64,000 nt of DNA. Source: Kitagawia praeruptora (Eukaryota; Streptophyta; Magnoliopsida; Apiales; Apiaceae). Shown here piece after piece: positions 14,544 to 26,956 of this stretch (position 1 is its first letter; each line of letters opens with the position of its first letter). The notes below the pieces were generated by a model that saw nothing but the letters and a program-made list of their open reading frames with translations, searched no databases and was not told the DNA's origin. The position numbers were made by a program, and so were the translations under genes. Location: the NCBI GenBank assembly GCA_037693485.1, contig CM075349.1, forward strand, positions 69,047,001-69,111,000, in the 5' to 3' direction.

Positions 14544-15264
14544 TTCTTCAATCCAATTACAATCAATTCAAACAGCTAGGTCAGCTCAACTCAACTCAAT
14601 TCAATCAAACCAAATCTGAGAGAAAAAACACACACAAACACGCACAGTAATCAACTGAAACTAGTCTAACAATAAACAGGACTAGATAGATGAATATAAA
14701 TCCAAAACAGAAAGGAAAGGCGCATTGTGTGTATAGACAGTGGAATTAAATAAACAGAATCTAGGTTAATGATAATCCAAACATGTAAAGTTATGTAAAT
14801 GTATAGATACAGAAAGATGTGTGTATAGTAATGTACTTACTAGTGTGTGTAATGTGGCCGGCAGGTGAGATGCAAAACTATTGTATGGGGTATGTAGAGA
14901 CTGGAGAGAGAGAGAGAGAGAGAGAGAGAGGAGGGTTTTGTATTGTTTTGGATGTTGAGTAAGTTGTAAGTAGATTTGTATGTATAATGTGGGATGTGAA
15001 ACTCAAAACTTTATGGCCGTTACGGATGCTTTGTGTTTTTGAATCTTTGGCCATATTCGATAATTCGAAATGAAAATACAAACAAAAATATAAAAATATA
15101 GATATAGATGACCGTTTGCAAATTTCGTATTGTTTAAGACCGTTTCAACTATTCTTTTATACATTTTGAAAGTAAGATTGATAGGAATGGAGTTCTTTTG
15201 TTTTGTTCTCAAATTATTGGGCGTTTTTAATCAATATTAGGAAAATATTTTTAAGACTATCTCT
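14544..15264 (-). promoter_or_regulatory. upstream region of kinesin-5 with CT/GA microsatellite
   Basis: This 0.7-kb stretch lies upstream of the kinesin-5 ATG. At 14903-14932 there is an uninterrupted GA repeat, read as CT on the gene's strand, which is common in plant 5' leaders and core promoters. A transcription start cannot be placed by eye. No coding region is seen. Confidence 0.45.
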
Positions 15265-15273
15265 CTCGCAATC

Positions 15274-16061
15274 GAGAAAATGCCCAAAATGCCTAGATTT
15301 GGAGCCCCTTGGCCCGAAATACTGATATGCGGAGACACTGGCCCAGAATACCGACGGGTCACGCATTCTGTGCATGCGTGACCTGAGACACGCAAACCAG
15401 TAATGCGTAACAGGCATGATGACGTCAGCATCTCAGAAAACCATTCCCACCTCCGGCGACGAAAAATCGCCCAAATATCGCCTATGTCCGATCTACTTAT
15501 TCAGGCCACTTCCAGTCAGTATGAGGACATCAAAATGATGTCCACAGCGTGCTCTTTCATTTCCCCCCATTGATTTGTGCGTTTTGGCCCCGTAGGGGCG
15601 TACACGAGCTTCATCGGAAAACTGACCGGATGTTAAGCTCGTTTTTGGTGTGTTTAATCCAGTGAATCAAACACAAATCGAAGGTTAGATTATTGTAGAG
15701 GAAGATGAGACGATTCTTTTGGTGTATAGTACGTGTGTGTTGGTTGCCTGTGGAGGACGGTGTTAGAGATTGAAAAAAACGACGAATAATCCGGCGATGG
15801 CGGCTGAGGAAGACGATGAACAGTGACGTGAGTCACGCATGTTCAACATGCGTGTCTCATGTCACGCATGTTCAACATGCGTGACTCACGTCACTGTTCA
15901 CAGCTTCAATTTCAGTTTTATGAAAGATACGCATTTCGAAAAGGAGCGTCCGAACACTCCACTCCAAAATGCGTGTCTGGTGGGTATTTAGGACCGTGTG
16001 TTTCGGAAATTGGCATTTTGGACCATTTGTTTTGGGATGTGGGTATTTAGGGCCATCACCC
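15274..16061. mobile_element. non-autonomous Mutator-like element, family A copy 1
   Basis: The 788-bp element is flanked by a perfect 9-bp direct repeat CTCGCAATC (15265-15273 and 16062-16070), the target-duplication length of Mutator-like elements. Its ends are inverted: left GAGAAAATGCCCAAAATGCC, right (reverse complement) GGGTGATGGCCCTAAATACC. The inverted repeats reach about 95 bp inward, to a shared ACGCATT word. Within each arm a GGCCC-AAATACC word recurs two to three times. At about 15821-15895 there is a large dyad built from two CACGCATGTTCAACATGCGTG palindromes. No transposase ORF is present. A sister copy lies at 17901-18746. Confidence 0.8.
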
Positions 16062-16389
16062 CTCGCAATCATGATCCAAAAATTTAAATTTTAACTACTA
16101 ATTCATCTAATTTTTTGAAACGTGATCTAAATTTTGATCTAAATTAATATTTACAGATTATATTACATAAATTTATAATAAATTATTTATCTTAAATTTA
16201 ATATTTAATTAGTATTAATTATTTATATCATATTTAATAAATTATTTAAATATCAAGAATACCAAGGATCTCAAATTAATATAAATAGCTACGGACAATA
16301 TTTTGATTATTTTGAAGAAAGTATAAATAATTTTTCTGATTAAACAAAAAACTATGTTTATTTGGACAATTTTCCAGTCATTTTTTATA

Positions 16390-17246
16390 GGGCTTTTTTC
16401 ATAAATATATATAAAAAAGTAAATTTTTGTAATTTTACTTTTGTTAAAAAAAAACTATTTGCAAAAATATTGTAAAAATACTACCTATTAGGGCAACTCT
16501 GTCCAGCCTGCCCAGTTGTGACACTTTTTTTTTTTAGGTGGGGTGCTATTTTGGTGGATTTGGGTTGCAACTTAATTCAACCATATTCAACCGACTTCGA
16601 CATTTTTTTTTTAAGGTGGGATGATTTTGGGTTGCATGGCCCCGCAGGGGCATATTCAACTGAATGCAACCACATGCAATCAACTCTTTTTTTTAAATGT
16701 GGGATGATTTTGGGTTGCAAGGCCCCGCAGGGGCAATATTCAACTAAATGCAACAACATTCAACTAAATGCAACCGCATGTAACTAAATTTTTGATTTCA
16801 AGTTCCATTTTTCAGTTGAATGTGTTTGCATTCAGTTGAATATTGCTCCTTGCAGGGACTTGCAACCCAAATTCACCAAAATCTCCCCACCTTAAAAAAA
16901 AGAGTTGAATGTGGTTGCATTCAGTTGAATATTGCCCCTGGCGGGGCCTTGCAACCCAAATCCACCAAAATCTCACCACCTTAAAAAAAAGTTAAATGTG
17001 GTTGCATTCAGTTGAATGTGGTTGCATTCAGTTGCAACCAAAATATCACCCCACAAAAAAAAAGTGTTAAAGTCGGTTGAATGTGGTTGAATTGAGTTGC
17101 AAGACAAATCCACCAAATTGGGTTGAAAAAGGAAAGATAGTATTTTTGCAATTAAGATGGTATAAGATAGTATATTTGCAATGAATTTGAAGAAATAGTA
17201 TTTTTGCAAAACAAACTAGAAAATGTAGTATTCTTGACAAATACCC
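16390..17246. mobile_element. fold-back Mutator-like element (family B)
   Basis: The 857-bp element is almost entirely a head-to-head inverted repeat. Both arms carry several blocks rich in TTGCAACC, AATGCAACCACATTCAAC and CCCCGCAGGGGC, separated by poly-T or poly-A runs, meeting near 16810. The outer ends are GGGCTTTTTTCA and, on the other strand, GGGTATTTGTCA. It is flanked by TTTTTTATA (16381-16389) and TTTTCTATA (17247-17255), a 9-bp duplication with one mismatch. No ORF of significance is present. The transcript of either strand could fold into a long hairpin. Confidence 0.7.
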
Positions 17247-17900
17247 TTTTCTATATTGTACTTTTAATTTATTGCAATTAAAGCAGTTTTTATTTTATGC
17301 ATTTAATGTAATTTTATTTAAATTTTAATGAAATATGTTTTTCTCATTATTATAAGTATTATTCTAAAAATTAAATTTTATTAACATTTAATTAAACAAT
17401 ATTATTAATAAATTAAACCAATTGATCCAAATTTGGATCACCATTTGGATTGTTGGCGAAAAATTTGGGATAATCTACCCCAAATTTGAATTTTATTCTA
17501 AAAAATGAATTTTATGCAATATTGAAGAGCCAATCACAAATTAAACCGTTACATATGTTACTTTTTTTGTTCCACAAAAAGTGATGAGTTTTAAAATATT
17601 ATAGTCAACATAATCCAACTTTGACTATTTTTGACTATTAATTGATAATTATTATGAAATATAAAAATTATTTAAAAATATTATTAGAAAGTATATTTGA
17701 TGCATTATCCGGTGTAGTTTTTAAATTGATCAAAATGTTGAATAATGTATAATGTATGGCAAACTTAAATGTTTTACTTTTAAAAATTAAAAATCAATAG
17801 TGAGGAATGGAGAGAATAGTATAATTTTTAAGTAACTGAATAACATGCTGCATATTTTAGAGAAAACGTCACTAAATATATAATTAGGCCAGCTTAATTT

Positions 17901-18746
17901 GGGTGAAAAACCAAAATACCTATTATTTAATTTCAGGTGTCCAAAATACCTATCATTGAAAATGACCGCCCTTTTTACCCATGGATCACGCATTACACAA
18001 ATGCGTACATGGTATACGCATTTTGGAATTGCGTGGAACCTGACCACGCATTACATTCAAGCATAATCTTTGTAAAATTGAGTTGGTGTGTTCTATGAAC
18101 AGTACAAGGGATACGCATGTTCAGCATGCATGGTCCGCGATACGCATGTTGAACATGCGTATATGCTACTGTTCATCGGAGTTTCGCCGGACTTGTTTTC
18201 CGTCCAATTTTTTGACCACTTCTTTCATCTCTTTCCAACAATTTTTCACTATCATACTATATATCAAATTGATCGCCTTTCCACCCTCTACATGTCTATA
18301 CCATTCGTTTTTCATTTATTTCACCGGATTAAAAAGACCCAAAACATGACCTTGTTTTCCGATTTGCTCTCCGGTGGATTCATACACGCCCATGCGGGGC
18401 CAAACATCAACAAATCAATGGATTAAAATGTAGAGTAAGCTGTGGCCTTCCTTTTGATGCCCTCAGAAGCAGTGGAATTTGTCGAAGTGTGGAGAACGGA
18501 ACGATATGATCGAATAGGCAATTTTTGGTTCGTCTGATCGCCGAAGCAGTTTGTGAAGAAATGACGTCAACTGACGTCATCACGCATCTAGGAGATGCGT
18601 GACTTGTGTTGCGCATTTTCGAAATGCATATTCACGACTGCGTATGGCCAGAATGCGTATACAATGGACAAAAAGGGTAGCTTCTCCCGCAAACAGACAT
18701 TTCGGGCATGTTCCAAGGGAATGTAGTGTATTTTGGGCATTCTTTC
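17901..18746. mobile_element. non-autonomous Mutator-like element, family A copy 2
   Basis: The 846-bp element is flanked by a perfect 9-bp direct repeat GCTTAATTT (17892-17900 and 18747-18755). Inverted ends: GGGTGAAAAACCAAAATACC on the left, GAAAGAATGCCCAAAATACA on the right, extending about 95 bp to an ACGCATT word, as in copy 1. The CCAAAATACC word recurs within each arm. Internal ACGCAT...ATGCGT dyads lie near 18110-18165 and 18585-18600. The unique core differs strongly from copy 1, so the copies share ends and dyads more than body. Non-coding. Confidence 0.78.
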
Positions 18747-18755
18747 GCTTAATTT

Positions 18756-19992
18756 AGTATACTCTAATGATGTATTAAATTTTTTTATATTAAAAAGAAA
18801 TTGGTATTGCATCATCGTACAAACTTTACCAAATTAACTTAAACATCATTTAGAAGAAATTAGAATATTCTAACCTTAGAAGACATAAAAACAAGACTAT
18901 GCGATCGAAATAACAAATCATTGGTGAAACTACTGATGTTAATGTACACATTTTTTTCTTAAGGTTCTTATTTGGTTACACATTTAAAGTAATTGATTTG
19001 AGGAACAACACAAACATCTTTATAGTTCCAGTAAAGAAAACAAGAAGAATGATTTATGTACCTTGACGATATTTCAACAAACATGTGGAGTTGTCGGGTG
19101 CATATGAAGCATTATTATAATTCGGACAATTCCCTTATAATTAATCCGAGTGTTACTAAATTCAATTCACCCTATCAGCTAAAGCTAAGATAAACAGCCT
19201 CATTTATAAAAAATAATTATTGTTTCGACTAAAAAAATCCACGATCTTGTGCGCATGTTACATATAGAAAAGTTAAATAATATTAATAATTAATAATAAC
19301 TTGTAATCCTTTTTTTTGAAATAAATAACTTATAATCCTTGTTATGTACATTTCTTTTTATGTTATAATTATATTTTTATTTAATTATTATTTTTAATAA
19401 ATATTTTTAACAATAATTTAATTTTAATTTAATATAAATTTAATTGATGATATGTATGATTTAAAACATATATTATAAAAAAATTATAATATAAAATTTT
19501 AATTCGTTGACGGGATTCGAAACTTGAATTTTTAGTGAAGTAATTTAATAATAGAATATACCTTACATTAGATCTAAATGTTTTTATTTATTATTAAAAA
19601 ATATAATAATCATTATTTGTTGTATGGATGAATCGTTGAACCAAATTAGAAACAAATATACTCATGTTTTCTAATTATAAATGTATGTAAATTTTTAATA
19701 TATTTTATTTTTAAAGAAATGGTGTGATATTATCTTTTTTAAGATTAGTTAATATTGCGATATAAAATTTTTGAACATTAAAAATTCCTTGTAAGAAAGC
19801 ACGGTAAGATAATTCAAGTAATAAAAATTAATGGCTGGGTTTTGGATTCAATTCTCACTATAAAAACAAATTGCATATGAGACTAATTATTAAAAACACT
19901 TCTAAGTAAGTATTATTGTACATTAAAATCTAAAAAGAAATTTATTATACCTCTAACAATGAACTATAATTACAGTCATCATTGTGCGAAAA
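18756..19992. other. AT-rich spacer, no recognised feature
   Basis: No gene, clear terminal repeat or tandem array is seen in this stretch between family A copy 2 and the Helitron. Confidence 0.5.
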
Positions 19993-22734
19993 TCTATACT
20001 ATTATATAAAAGCCGAAACATTAAAAGTTTGGTTAGTCGGTTGGTCGGTCGGTACGGTACCTGTTGATTTTACGTATTTACCCTTACTCAATTACTACTA
20101 ACTAATCAATTTCCTTTTCCAAATTAAACATATTATATTTTCTACTTTTCAAGAACTATATAATTTCTTTTTTCAAGTAAAATACAATATCTTTTATATT
20201 TTATCTAACTAAAATTTCTCCTTTATGAATCAATTTTTTTTTTCAGGTCATATTACCTTTTCTATTTTTCAATAATTAAATAATTTTCTTTTTCAGGTAA
20301 ATTAGAATATCTTTTACATTTTATCTAACTAAAATTTCTCTTTTTCAAAAACATTACGAGCAATTTTGTTTAATAAAATAACATAATTACATTATAATTA
20401 CTATTAACTAATCAATTACCTTTTTCATTCAAAACATGTTACCTTTTCTCTTTTCTCTAACTAAAATCTTTCTTTTTCCAATTATATCATGGACGATTAC
20501 CTTTTTCAGCCAAAACACGTTACCTTTTTTCTTTTCTCTTACTAAAACCTTCTTTTTTCCAATAATGTCACGGATGTTTCTATTTAATAAAAATAAATAA
20601 AATAAAAAGTTTGGTTAGTCGGTTGGTCGGTCGGTACGGTACCTGTTGATTTTACGTATTTACCCTTACTCAATTACTACTAACTAATCAATTTTCTTTT
20701 CCAAATTAAACATATTATCTTTTCTACTTTTCAAGAATTAAATAATTTCCTTTTTCAAGTAAAATACAATATCTTTTATATTTTTTTTAACTAAAATTTC
20801 TCCTTTATGAATCAATTTTCTTTTTCAGGTCATATTACCTTTTCTATTTTTTAATAATTAAATAATTTCCTTTTTCAGGTAAATTAGAATATCTTTTACA
20901 TTTTATCTAACTAAAATTTCTCTTTTTTAAAAACACTACGAGCAATTTTGTTTAATAAAATAACATAATTGTATTATAATTACTATTAACTAATCAATTA
21001 CCTTTTTCATTCAAAACACGTTACCTTTTCTTTTTTCTCTAACTAAAATCTTTCTTTTTCCAATTATATCATGGACGGTTACCTTTTTCAGCCAAAACAC
21101 GTTACCTTTTTTCTTTTCTCTTACTAAAACCTCCTTTTTTTCCAATAATATCACGGATGTTTCTATTTAATAAAAATAAAAAATAAATAAAAAGTTTGGT
21201 TAGTCGGTTGGTCGATCGGTACGGTACCTGTTGATTTTACGTATTTACCCTTACTCAATTACTACTAACTAATCAATTTCCTTTTCCAAATTAAACATAT
21301 TATCTTTTCTACTTTTCAAGAATTAAATAATTTCCCTTTTCAAGTAAAATACAATATCTTTTATATTTTTTCTAACTAAAATTTCTCCTTTATAAATCAA
21401 TTTTCTTTTTCAGGTCATATTACCTTTTCTATTTTTCAATAATTAAATAATTTCCTTTTTCAGGTAAATTAGAATATCTTTTACATTTTATCTAACTAAA
21501 ATTTCTCTTTTTTAAAAACACTACGAGCAATTTTGTATAATAAAATAACATAATTGTATTATAATTACTATTAACTAATCAATTACCTTTTTCATTCAAA
21601 ACACATTAACTTTTCTCTTTTCTCTAACTAAAATCTTTCTTTTTCCAATTATATCATGGACGGTTACCTTTTTCAGCCAAAACACGTTACCTTTTTTCTT
21701 TTCTTTTACTAAAACCTCATTTTTTCCAATAATATCACGGACGTTTCTATTTAATAAAAATAAAATAATAATAATATTATAATACTAATAATTAACCAAT
21801 TCAACTAAAATATATAATCTTTTCTATTTTTTCTAATTAAATTCCTTTTTTTCTAGAAATATAACTGGCAGCATTAAATTTCTCAATTTCTAAAAACTAC
21901 GAGCAATTTTATTTAGTAAAATAACATAATTAAATTATAATTACTATAAGCTAATCAATTTTTTCTAGAAATATAACGGGCAACATTAATTTCTCATTTT
22001 CTAAAAACTATGAGCATTTTTATTTAGTAAAATAACATAATTAAATTTTAATTACTATAAACTAATCAATTGTCATTTTCACATAAATCATGTCATCTTC
22101 ATGTTATCCTTACTTAATTATTTATAATTACTAATAACTAATAAATTTCCTTCTTCAGGTAAAACATGTTACCTTTTCTATTTTTCAATAACTAATCTTT
22201 TATCACATCAAATATGAGAAATTCTTTCCTTTTTCAAGTAAAATATGCTACCTTTTCTATTTTTCAATAGCCAATTTTTCTTTTTACGTAAAATACAGTT
22301 TATCTAGCTAAAATTTTTCTTTTTCTAAAAAAACTATGAGCAATTATGTTTAATAAAATAAAATATTATAATTACTAATAATTAACCAATTACCATTTTC
22401 AGCTAAAATACATTATCTTTTCTATTTTTTATTTTTTTTTTTCAGAAAAACCTATTTGGTTTGTTTTATTTAAGTACAATAAAATAATAACAATATAATA
22501 ACTAATAACTAATCGATTACGTTTTTCAGCTAAAATATTTCATCTTTTCAATATTTTCAAACTAAAATCCATCATTTTCTAAAAATATCACGGACAACAT
22601 ATATATAATTATATTAGAACATATTTTTCTAAAATTTTAAGCTAAGAAAGTTTATGTTTTAAAATTTTTAATTCAAATAAAAAAAAATCTGTTATATTAA
22701 AGAACATCCGTGCATGGCACGGGTTTTAAGCTAG
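19993..22734 (+). mobile_element. non-autonomous Helitron
   Basis: The 5' terminus TCTATACTATTATATAAAAG is a typical plant Helitron start (TC), preceded by host A at 19992. The 3' terminus has a 6-bp-stem hairpin, CCGTGC-ATG-GCACGG (22708-22722), then a short spacer and CTAG at 22731-22734, followed by host T. Insertion between A and T without target duplication is the Helitron hallmark. No Rep/helicase ORF is present, so the copy depends on another element. Most of the interior is a tandem triplication, listed separately. Confidence 0.88.
20023..21765 (+). repeat. three tandem copies of a ~583-bp unit inside the Helitron
   Basis: The words GTTTGGTTAGTCGGTTGG and CGGTACGGTACCTGTTGATT recur near 20027, 20609 and 21194, giving spacings of 582 and 585 bp. 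The copies stay collinear throughout, including pyrimidine-rich words such as CTTTTTCAGG, and differ by scattered substitutions and small indels. The third copy ends near 21765, after which only partial degenerate similarity continues. Confidence 0.85.
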
Positions 22735-23464
22735 TGACTAGTAATAATTAAAGAACCTCATACTTAACAGAAACTGCGTTAACATCTATGTTGCAGACGG
22801 CTGACTGACCGGCTGAGGTGAGTGAGGGTGAAATATTTTACTTAAGTCGTACTCTACGTGTTTGAGAATGTAAGTATAATACTCCATATAGTACATCTTC
22901 ACTTCACGATCCTCCTGACACACAAACTTACAGCAAGTGGTTTTGATTCTTCCCCACATGTGGAAATGGGATTTTTAACAACTTTCGGTAACTTCAATCT
23001 TCTTATCATGAATGCGCATCACTTTAAATACTAAATAAAGGCCTCTTCATGGCCTCTACTAAAGGTTGTCATTTGTCAAAATGATTTGTAGAAGCGTGAA
23101 TGGAAATTCAAATGACGTGTTCATCTCAAGTTCTTTTTTTTTTTTTACTAATAATTAGATTTATATGCCTAATAAATCTCGGATTTGAGAATCGAACCGA
23201 GAAACACAAGAGATAAGTCATAAAATTTACTTGTTTTTAAATTTTATTTGGTATCAACAATTTTTTTGAATGTAAGGCGATCCCACAGGGCACACGACAT
23301 TTAGTGAAATATTTGAGTTGAAAATTCGGCTATGGCGTAAGTTGATCCCAAAGCTTTTGGCAACAGCTTCATCTGTCCAGCAGTATGAGTTGTATTTTAT
23401 TGGTTGGTACCTTTTATGGTTCACAACTCACAAGGTTTATATGTTGTAAGATTTCCCTCATCCC
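22735..23464. other. spacer without recognised feature
   Basis: AT-rich sequence between the Helitron and the hAT-like left end. No gene or repeat structure is seen. Confidence 0.5.
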
Positions 23465-23785
23465 CTCTAGGACAGAGATGCACAAAAAGTCCGAGCCCGA
23501 AAATCTGGTTCGGTCCGATCCGGCAAAGCTCGGTAAAAGCCTTGTCCGGTCAAGCCCGGCCCGAGGGCCTTGAACGATCCCTATATTTTTGGCCAAAGCC
23601 CGGCCCGGCAAAAGCCCGGTCTTAGCCCGGTCTTTTAAAAAGCCCGGTCTTCGGCCCGGCCCGATTAAAAGCCCGGTTCGGCCCGAAAAAGCCTGGATAA
23701 AATTCGATTATTCTAGTATACTTACATAAATATTTATGTATTTACACTTCCTAAAAATATAAAAATAATTTAAGTACATATATAT

Positions 23786-26700
23786 TTACATATATATATA
23801 TATATATATAATAAAAGCAGGCGACTTGAGCCGTGAAGTGGCAACATTAGGAGTCTTTTTTACTCATTTCTATAATTTTTAGCATACCACATCCGACTTT
23901 AGTGGCGCCCGTTAGATCCTGCTATCAAACCATCCCTCCAACATTTTTTTCTCAAAATTTATTGTTAGGTTGTTCAGAAAATCAACCCTCTATATATATT
24001 TTACCGGGACATATCTACCGAGATAAATTCATTACTAGGCTGTTTTTGTATAAATATTTTATTCCCTGTATCTCATTTTGTTAAAGTGAACATTTGAACC
24101 AAAAAAAGAAAGAGAGTTCTATGAACGAAGTACACGTATAACAAATTTTTTACAGTTATTTATTAAAATTTATATTAGAGTTTTTATTAAGTTTTTTTTA
24201 GCAAAAAAGCGTTAACCTTTAATAAAATAAAATAAAAAATAAAGGTGTTTAGTTAATCTTTTCATATCAAATTTTTTTATTTCTCAAAAATAATAATAAC
24301 AGTTAAAAATAGGTTTATATCGATGCGGCACAAAAACACTATATAAAATATAAAGTTATGGCTTCTTTCAATTTCATAAAATAGTATAGAGTGTTGATTG
24401 AATTTGATTCCAGTATTCCACCCTCTCCATGCACATATCGTGTAGTCTATTTGACCAAATGACATTGCAAACATTGGCTAAGACGGATGAAATACAATAC
24501 AGAAAATAAAGAAATTGTTTAAAATATTTTTATAATTTTTCATTGAATTTTTTTCCGGATGATTATAGTATAGACGATCTTAACATCTCAAATAATTTTT
24601 ATATGTGAAAACCGTTATAAATTATGGAAGTATATAAATTTTTTGATTAAAATCTAAAATTTGTATAAAAATAAATATTTATAATTTTTACATTTACACG
24701 TAATAAACCCAACAATTTTATCGAAATTTCAATGATTTTGGCATATTGATAATTACATTAAATAATCATCAATATATCTATAATCATGATTAATAAAATC
24801 TCATCATTTTAATTTTTAAAAATTATAACAAGGGAGCAAATGAAATAAATTAAAGAACCCAAATTTTTTTTATTAATTTATTTTCATAATCAAATTTTTT
24901 TCAAGGGACGTCGGCTATTCAAAATACAGCTAAAACACATTGTTTTGTTTTTTTTTTCACTCATAAATTTTTTTAAATTGTTATCACAATTGAAGTTTAT
25001 TAAAATATATAGTTTCTAAATATATAATATATTTTTTAGAATTAGTACGGTGCAATATTGTTTTATTAAGTAAATCTTTAATCTACGAGAAAATTCATAC
25101 ATTTAATTTATATTATTGTTTTTCTAACTTTCTCAAAATTTTATTATTTTTGTATGATGAATATTATATTGTGTATATAATATATTTGATGTATAAAAAA
25201 TTTATTTATGAGATCGCGCTAAGTGTGGCTAAATAGCAGGAGATCGGAGAGGCGTTCACTCTAAAACTTCAAAATATTTTTCTTGATTTTTTTAATGTTT
25301 TTTGAGTTTTTGATTTAAAATAATTTTCTTGCATGACTTGCACTCAGAAGCTTTCAAAATATTTTTCTTGAATTTTCACATTTTTATTTTTTATTAAAAT
25401 TATTTTCTTGCATTTAATTAATAATTAATTATACCTATTAAATATATATTAAATACACTTTATTTTATATTAAATATAAAAGTTTAAATTTTATTAGAAC
25501 ATTATTATTATTATTTTGTTATAAAATATTAATGATTTATATAAAAATACCATTATTTTAAGGTAAAACAATAAAATAAAATAATTTTTATCGTCATTTC
25601 TAATCCTTATTCAAAATCATTGCAATTTTTTTGGCAATAATTAATAGACGATTTTAACTTTTCGATAAATTCGTAATCAATGATCGGAGAATCATGATAA
25701 GGTACATAAGTATATATATTTTTTGATTAACATCCACAATTTAAATAAAAGTAATATCGTAGAATTTACATTTATACCTGAACAAATTATACACGGGGTG
25801 TGACCAACTCGATTAAATTGAATCAAGTCGACCCTTTTTTCGTCAATTAAATCAATAAAAAAATTACCCATTCGTTGTTTGATTATTTTGTGTTGGAAAA
25901 ATTAATATTCTAATTAAACACATTCTTATACTATTACTAATCAATTAATCATGCATGTATGTTATGAGATGGGAGACGGTATTTAAAATCGTTAATTAGT
26001 TATATTTAATATTTGCAAATTTTTATTATAGGAATTATGTTGACATTATAGTTTGGTATGGAAAAAGTAAAAGGTGTTTAAGGAGTTGATTTTTGCTATT
26101 TTAAACAAATTCTCACTTTTTGAGCATTAAGTAAGGGTGTTATAAAATGAGCATCGGCTTTAAAAACAATTATATGTACAAATTTATTATAAAATTTAAT
26201 AAAAGAATATTAGAATATGTGAGTATCACTTTGATGTGTTCATGAATATAATTTTAATGTTACAAACAAAACAGTTCTTATAAAATGCTCTGAAAAATTA
26301 ATAAAATGTAGAGATACGGGTGTCGGATCACTCCAAAAAAACATGAAGCATGACTTACAATATGCATTTGAATTCTGCTTTTTTCGTCATAAAACCAAAT
26401 ATATCGACAAGTGAAATCAATCACACCTCTCATCACATTTACATTCTAATTCTTTTCATCGTACAATCAATTTAACTAACAAATTAAGCAATCACGTCTT
26501 TTATGATGTCATCGACAATAGAAAAGATTCACAAATGTTATTTTTACTTATTCAATGTCAAACTTTGCAAATGTTTGTCAATATTGGAAGCATTTTTTAT
26601 GCAACAAAATAGGTTTGTCAATATCGTCAAAATTATTATTATTATTAATATTCAAGAATTTAACTGAAACATGTTTTTTTTCACCTAATTCTTTTCTTTT

Positions 26701-26852
26701 TAATTTTTAAACATTCAAATTTAATTACATTTCACATAATTTTTAATTTATAATATTAACTTTCAAATAATAAAATTTAACAAGCAATAATATTATGTGT
26801 ATAATTTTTAAAAATATTTTCGTACCGCGCGTAGCGCGGCTTTGTTACCTAG
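23786..26852 (+). mobile_element. Helitron-like segment (3' end clear, 5' end uncertain)
   Basis: The 3' terminus is diagnostic: hairpin CCGCGC-GTA-GCGCGG (26825-26839), short spacer, CTAG at 26849-26852, then T. The 5' side has an AT microsatellite (about 23791-23811) followed by AATAAAAGCAGGCGACTTGA, which looks like a Helitron sub-terminal sequence, but the initial TC is not visible and the boundary is approximate. The interior is AT-rich and non-coding. It could be more than one element. Confidence 0.5.
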
Positions 26853-26956
26853 TTCATTATTAATAATAAGATTATTTATATGCATATGTTACTATACATG
26901 AACGAAAACAAGTTAAGTACACGTGTAATCAATTAATATATCATCAAATCAAAAAG

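Noticed and set aside
14903..14932. GA repeat as a mobile-element trace
   Set aside because: A plain microsatellite in the kinesin-5 leader or promoter, without flanking duplication.
18083..18426. 112-aa ORF in the 17.9-18.7 kb element
   Set aside because: Overlaps the ACGCAT dyads of a non-autonomous MULE and shows no protein similarity I recognise.
23385..23625. Gly/Pro/Arg-rich small ORFs at the hAT-like left end (and 41495-41725 at the right)
   Set aside because: They translate the GCCCGG subterminal repeats of a non-coding element.
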